Shown one piece after another: positions 33,274 to 37,232 of a DNA stretch of 37,232 nucleotides. Source of the stretch: Chloroflexota bacterium (GTDB taxonomy: Bacteria > Chloroflexota > Chloroflexia > Chloroflexales > Roseiflexaceae); NCBI GenBank assembly GCA_018969485.1, contig JAGWYG010000025.1, positions 1-37,232 on the forward strand, written 5' to 3'. The position numbers were made by a program, and so were the translations under genes. The notes below the pieces were generated by a model that was not told the origin of the DNA, searched no databases, and saw nothing but the letters and a program-made list of their open reading frames with translations. Position 1 is the stretch's first letter, and every line of letters starts with the position of its first letter.

Positions 33274-34515
33274 ATGCTTCGTGTACTCGCATTGATCCTG
33301 GCCGGCGGCGAGAGCCCGGCGCTGAGCGTGCTGACGGCCGAGCGCTCCGAGGCAGCGGTGCCGTTCGCCGGCAAGTACCGCATCGTTGATTTCAGCCTGT
33401 CAAACTGCGTCAACTCGGGCATCGCCAACGTCGGTGTGCTGACACAGTACCGGCCGCGCTCGCTCCACGAGCACATCGGCGTGGGGAAGCCGTGGGATCT
33501 CGACCGGCGCATCGGCGGCGTGCGCGTGTTGCATCCCTACCTCACCAGCGAGGGCGGTGCCTGGCAGCGGGGTGATGCCGATGCGCTGCGCGCCAACGCC
33601 GACTACATCGCCGAGCAACCGGTCGATGCCGTGCTGGTGCTGGCTGGCGATCACGTGTATACCATGGACTACCGGCCGATGCTGCGGCTTCACCAGGAGC
33701 ATGCAGCTGACGTGACGCTGGCGGTGCATGGCGTGAGCCCGCACGATGCGCACCGCTTCGGCATCGTCACGGTCGAGAACGATGGAACGGTGAGCCACTT
33801 CGAGGAGAAGCCACGCCGTACGCGCTCGAGCCTGGCGTCGATGGGCATCTACGTGTTCCGTCGCAGCTTCCTGCTCGACATGCTGGCGGGTAGCCCTGCC
33901 GCCAATCTCGGCCGCGACCTGATGCCGCGGCTGGTCGCCGAGTCGCGCGTCGCGTCGTATCATTTCCAGGGATATTGGGCCGACGTTGGCACCGTCCAGG
34001 CATACTACGAGGCGAACATGGCGCTGCTCGGCGAGACGCCGGCGCTGGATCTGTACGATCCGGAGTGGGTGATCCATACCCGCAGCGAGGAGCGGCCGGC
34101 GGCGGAGATCGGTGATGCGGCCCGGGTTGCCGGCAACCTGATCTGTGATGGCGCGCGGGTCTATGGCACGGTGGTGCGCTCGGTCCTCTCACCGGGCGTG
34201 GTGATCGAGGCCGGCGCCGTCGTGCGCGACTCAATCGTGCTCTCGAATGTGGTGGTTGCAGCCGGTGCAGTGGTCGATCGCGCCATCCTCGACAAGCACG
34301 TGGTGATCGGCACTGGGGCGCGCGTCGGCGATGGCGACGATCAGACGCCGAACGCGACCAGCCCGACGCTGCTCAACACCGGTCTGACGGTGGTCGGCCA
34401 GCGTGCCCGCATCCCGGCCGGAGCCAGGGTTGGCCGCAATGTCATCGTGCGCGCCCGCGCCAGCGAGGCGGCGTGTGGCGATGGCGTGGTATCCAGCGGT
34501 GCGACCATCGGGTGA
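33274..34515 (+). CDS. GlgC paralogue lacking nucleotide-loop residues, GlgD-like
   Basis: This 413-aa protein is homologous to the preceding glgC along its whole length, including the beta-helix. The catalytic loop is changed: GEGTRL becomes GESPAL (residues 12-17), and RAKP becomes RSEA (24-27), so Lys25 of GlgC is Glu26 here. WYRGTADA is WQRGDADA. Other sites are retained: LAGDHVYTMDY, FEEKPRR and GYWADVGTVQAYYE. The pattern resembles Firmicutes GlgD, a regulatory, poorly catalytic partner of GlgC, and I infer the same role. The start ATG 33274 lies seven bases after AGAGGAGG; an earlier ATG at 33253 overlaps this site. Confidence 0.88.
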   Translation: MLRVLALILAGGESPALSVLTAERSEAAVPFAGKYRIVDFSLSNCVNSGIANVGVLTQYRPRSLHEHIGVGKPWDLDRRIGGVRVLHPYLTSEGGAWQRGDADALRANADYIAEQPVDAVLVLAGDHVYTMDYRPMLRLHQEHAADVTLAVHGVSPHDAHRFGIVTVENDGTVSHFEEKPRRTRSSLASMGIYVFRRSFLLDMLAGSPAANLGRDLMPRLVAESRVASYHFQGYWADVGTVQAYYEANMALLGETPALDLYDPEWVIHTRSEERPAAEIGDAARVAGNLICDGARVYGTVVRSVLSPGVVIEAGAVVRDSIVLSNVVVAAGAVVDRAILDKHVVIGTGARVGDGDDQTPNATSPTLLNTGLTVVGQRARIPAGARVGRNVIVRARASEAACGDGVVSSGATIG

Positions 34516-34516
34516 T

Positions 34517-34532
34517 GCCGCTGCGCAGCGGC
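34517..34532. terminator. GC palindrome after the glg operon
   Basis: GCCGCTGC is followed directly by its complement GCAGCGGC; as a hairpin it gives a 6-bp stem and a 4-base loop. It begins two bases after the stop codon, between convergent genes. Without a T run it is a weak terminator candidate. Confidence 0.25.
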
Positions 34533-34601
34533 AGCATCACGGCCAGCGCGCCGCACACGCACGCCGGGGTGCCCCCGACGGGATGCTGCGCGGCGCACGC
34601 C

Positions 34602-36125
34602 TCAGCAATTCTTGAGCAGCCGGCAGCGATCGAACAGCAGATCGCCGAGCCGGCCGATCAGGTTCACCGGCGCCTCGAACTGCCAGCGCCACAGGTCGGG
34701 CCAGGTGAGCCCGCGGCGGAGCTGGGTCACGTCGTTGAACAGCGTGGCATTGAGCACCAGTCCGGCATTCCACGCGATAAACGCCGCGGCGAGCGCGAGC
34801 AGCGCCACCCGCCCGGACATCGGCCGGACGCGCTCGATCAGCAGGGCGAGGCCGACGACGAACGCTGGCGTGCACTCGATCAGGCGACGAAATCCGAATG
34901 CACCGCTGAGATGCCACGTCGTGCCGAATGCGCCATTGATGTAGACCTGCAAGGCGACGCCGCCGACCAGTGCGGCGAAGAGCCCGGCATCGCGGCGGCG
35001 TAGCCACCACAACCCGATGAGCGCAGGCAGCAGCACCGGGCTCCACAGCAGCGCCCCGCGGCTCCAGGCCGGCGTGCGTGCGACGTACTGGGCATCAGCG
35101 ACGCACCAGCGCGTCGGCCGCGGGTCGTAATCGACGAGCGTATCGATGGCATGTGGGCTGCACAGGTTCAGCTTCCCTGACACCTCGCCCGCCGGCCGGG
35201 GGGCGCCGTTGAGCACCTGGTATACGACCAGTTGCGGCGTCAGGCCGATGAGCAGCACCCCGGCGAAGACGACGTGGCGGCGCAGCAGCCGCAGCCAATC
35301 GACGCCGCGATCCGGGCGGCGCAGCACCCGGAGATACCCGCCGAGCGCCTCAACCAGCGGGATCGCCAGGAACAACCCAAGCTGTTCGCGGGTCATCGTC
35401 ATCAGCGCCCCGATCACGGCGAGCGCAATCCAGGCGCGCCAGTTGCGGGCGGCACGGGTCTCGTGCCAGACGCTCAGAAAGGCGCTGGTCAGGAAGAAGC
35501 CGGTCGCGTGGGCGAACGGCATCTGGACATACATGTAGAACACCAGCGGTGTCGCCAACCAGATGGTCACCACGCTGATCGTCGCGGCAGCGGTGCCGAC
35601 GAGGCGTCGCACCAGGCGATAGCAGAGCAGGAGCCCGAGCAGGCCGTACACCATCGAGGCGTAGCAGACCGACGCCAGGTATGGCCACGAGTAGCCATCG
35701 GCCGCGATGGGCGCACCGAACCATCTCGCCACTTGCGTCGCCAGGTCGGCCAGCAGGAACCACGGCGCCCACATCATCGCCGACCCTACCGGCGCAATGT
35801 TGCCGTACAGCCCGGTCGCCTCGCGGATGCGATCCGGCTGCAGCAAGCTGTCGGCGACGCCTGCATGGGGGTTCAGTTCGGCGAATCGGCGATACTCGTT
35901 GGCGAAATTCAGATCACCGTCGAAGCGCAACGAACGCAGATACACATAGTATTGCACCTCATCGGTCGCGTACACGCGAGGAGTCGCCAGCGGCAGCAAC
36001 GCCACCGCCAGCGCCAGCAGCGCCAGCGGCCCGCTGGCATCGCCAGCGAGCCGCCTGGTATGATCCGTGATTCGGCGCAATGCGCGCTGCAGGTGCCGCC
36101 GTACGGCGGAATGACGGTCGGCCAT
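34602..36125 (-). CDS. Polytopic membrane protein, GT-C glycosyltransferase-like
   Basis: This is a hydrophobic integral membrane protein of 507 aa with about ten membrane segments. The first large loop has an acidic pair, Asp55-Glu56, in VYATDEVQYYVYLRSL followed by DGDLNFANEY, the arrangement seen in GT-C-type lipid-linked sugar transferases such as the PMT and ArnT group. A transferase role is inferred from this alone; the sugar and acceptor are unknown. I chose ATG 36125; a GTG at 36134 is in frame. The ribosome binding site is weak. It starts 18 bases after the upstream surface-protein gene stops, so both are likely one operon. Confidence 0.75.
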   Translation of the reverse strand: MADRHSAVRRHLQRALRRITDHTRRLAGDASGPLALLALAVALLPLATPRVYATDEVQYYVYLRSLRFDGDLNFANEYRRFAELNPHAGVADSLLQPDRIREATGLYGNIAPVGSAMMWAPWFLLADLATQVARWFGAPIAADGYSWPYLASVCYASMVYGLLGLLLCYRLVRRLVGTAAATISVVTIWLATPLVFYMYVQMPFAHATGFFLTSAFLSVWHETRAARNWRAWIALAVIGALMTMTREQLGLFLAIPLVEALGGYLRVLRRPDRGVDWLRLLRRHVVFAGVLLIGLTPQLVVYQVLNGAPRPAGEVSGKLNLCSPHAIDTLVDYDPRPTRWCVADAQYVARTPAWSRGALLWSPVLLPALIGLWWLRRRDAGLFAALVGGVALQVYINGAFGTTWHLSGAFGFRRLIECTPAFVVGLALLIERVRPMSGRVALLALAAAFIAWNAGLVLNATLFNDVTQLRRGLTWPDLWRWQFEAPVNLIGRLGDLLFDRCRLLKNC

Positions 36126-36143
36126 CGACAGCACCCTGCCCCG

Positions 36144-37232
36144 TCAGCGCTCGAGATTCGGCACAAACTGTGCCGGTTGCGTCTCGTAGCCGGCCGCGAT
36201 CGTCACGTCCGTCGTGAGCGACGTAGCACTGAAGTTCCCGGCGCCATCGAGGAAGCGGACGTAGATGCGATAGGTTGCCGGCTTGTCCGTCGCCCACGCC
36301 GGATAGATGCCCTCGAGCAGGTTCCAGGTGAACTCCATGCTCGTCGACTGGCGATCGCCCACTGGTACGCGCACCGGATACCACTTCAGCGCCGCGTTGT
36401 TGGGATCGGCGACGGGCGCCCCGCTCGTCGGCAACTCTTCGTTGGCCACCCACACGCCCCAGTAGTTGCCGGCTTGCAGGTTATCCGACACCGTCAGATT
36501 ACTCACGGTGAACGTCTGCAGTGCCGCGTTGATGCTGCCATTGACGGCGATGGTCGGCGTGCCGACGACGGCAGGTGCCGAGGTGTCATACGTCAACGAT
36601 GTGGTGACGTCCGATTCGCGGCCAGCCTCGTCCTTGACGCGGACCGTGATCGTCGTCGGCCCCTGTGCGCCGGGCGTCGACGACATGAGGGCCGTGCGAT
36701 CGACCGAGGCGGTCGCGATCGCGGTGAAACTGCTCTCGCCCGGCAGACGATAGGCGGATAGTTTGGTACAGCTGCCACTCGGTACGATCAGCACGCGATA
36801 CGCCGCGATGCGTGTCGCGGCGACGTCACCGTCCGATGCTCCACCGGCCACCTGTGCGTCGCCGCCTGCGGTCAGCGTCGTGTTCGGGTTGATCACGCGC
36901 ACCTGCGCCGCCCGCAACGCGTCGTCGGCCGACGTGACCGAGCAGGTGACGCCGCCCCCGCCGCCGCTCCCTCCGGCCAGCGAACCACCATTGCGGTACG
37001 CCTGCAGCGTCGTCGTCGAACCCTTGTCCTGCCAGACGACTTCGAATTTGGCGGAGCCGACGCCGATGAACGGGATGTTCGAATCTTCGGGACTATTGCT
37101 GATCCGGTCGGCAGTCGTGTACGCATTGCCCGTCGGATCGTACTCCTGGAACCAGACTTCTTTCTTGCCCGATGCTCCGCCATTCTCGTCGGCCCAGGCG
37201 AAGTACACCCGGCCGGTGACGCTGCTGTAGCG
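36144..37232 (-). CDS. Large extracellular protein, C-terminal part
   Basis: This frame is open to the right edge (362 codons visible) and is the C-terminal part of a larger protein. It has a beta-rich, Ser/Thr/Gly/Asp-rich composition typical of secreted proteins, a Gly-rich linker (GGSGGGGG, about 90 residues in), and a later Ig-like or cadherin-like region with TITVRVKDEAGRESDVT and RIYVRFLDGAGNFSATS. The opening VTGRVYFAWADENGG and EVWFQEYDPTGN could be part of a beta-propeller-like repeat. The function is not recognised. The GTG near 37208 is not a real start, since the frame continues upstream. A membrane glycosyltransferase-like gene follows after 18 bases. Confidence 0.72.
   Translation of the reverse strand, partial: RYSSVTGRVYFAWADENGGASGKKEVWFQEYDPTGNAYTTADRISNSPEDSNIPFIGVGSAKFEVVWQDKGSTTTLQAYRNGGSLAGGSGGGGGVTCSVTSADDALRAAQVRVINPNTTLTAGGDAQVAGGASDGDVAATRIAAYRVLIVPSGSCTKLSAYRLPGESSFTAIATASVDRTALMSSTPGAQGPTTITVRVKDEAGRESDVTTSLTYDTSAPAVVGTPTIAVNGSINAALQTFTVSNLTVSDNLQAGNYWGVWVANEELPTSGAPVADPNNAALKWYPVRVPVGDRQSTSMEFTWNLLEGIYPAWATDKPATYRIYVRFLDGAGNFSATSLTTDVTIAAGYETQPAQFVPNLER

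Noticed and set aside
35232-36761. Plus-strand 509-residue open frame
   Set aside because: It is antisense to the GT-C-like and surface-protein genes; the composition is typical of a shadow frame.

Overview
The window looks like a chromosomal segment of a GC-rich member of the Chloroflexota, probably class Chloroflexia. The evidence is indirect: surface proteins with Thr/Ala/Glu stalk repeats, a CpXC-domain protein, a ba3-type oxidase operon and an isopenicillin-N-epimerase-like enzyme. No rRNA is present and I saw no tRNA, so this placement is an inference. Most genes are housekeeping or metabolic and are tightly packed in short operons. Several promoters are extended -10 elements (TGn-TATAnT) with no clear -35 box.

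Layout. 1-364 (minus) is the N-terminus of an exported, repeat-rich protein that runs off the left edge. 365-2187 is a gene-poor, relatively AT-rich stretch with an old degenerate duplication. 2188-4059 (plus) holds an FGGY sugar kinase, probably on a leaderless transcript, and a DUF952 protein. 4085-6772 (minus) is a ba3-type haem-copper oxidase operon: a 55-residue subunit IIa, the CuA subunit II, subunit I and a two-helix membrane protein. 6928-8739 (plus) is an M3B oligopeptidase F. 8929-15293 (minus) carries a class V aminotransferase, glycyl-tRNA synthetase behind a glycine T-box riboswitch, a XerD-like recombinase, a tRNA-dihydrouridine synthase, a YggS-type PLP protein and a possible 49-residue leaderless ORF overlapping the yggS start. 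15418-16563 (plus) is an iron-type alcohol dehydrogenase. A repeat-bearing gap follows, then (minus) a CBS/CorC membrane protein and an RpoD-like sigma factor.

20822-21973 (plus) is a serine beta-lactamase-fold hydrolase. 22.4-23.5 kb is a sharply AT-rich island with one gene, a probable PD-(D/E)XK nuclease whose C-terminal half resembles the DUF1887/Card1 nuclease domain. It is the clearest foreign gene and the best accessory-system candidate, but no CRISPR array or cas gene lies nearby. From 23.6 kb (plus) come an SDR dehydrogenase, a CpXC protein, inorganic pyrophosphatase and a NUDIX hydrolase, followed by an APH-family kinase (minus) and a GNAT acetyltransferase broken by a one-base frameshift in a C5 tract.

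29226-34515 (plus) is a probable operon: crotonase, HisC, an IMPase-family probable histidinol-phosphatase, GlgC, and a GlgC paralogue that has lost the nucleotide-loop and KP residues (GlgD-like). HisC and the phosphatase would perform the two consecutive late steps of histidine synthesis; the two GlgC-type proteins suggest a catalytic plus regulatory ADP-glucose pyrophosphorylase for glycogen. The right end (minus) encodes a polytopic GT-C-like membrane protein and a large extracellular protein that runs off the edge.
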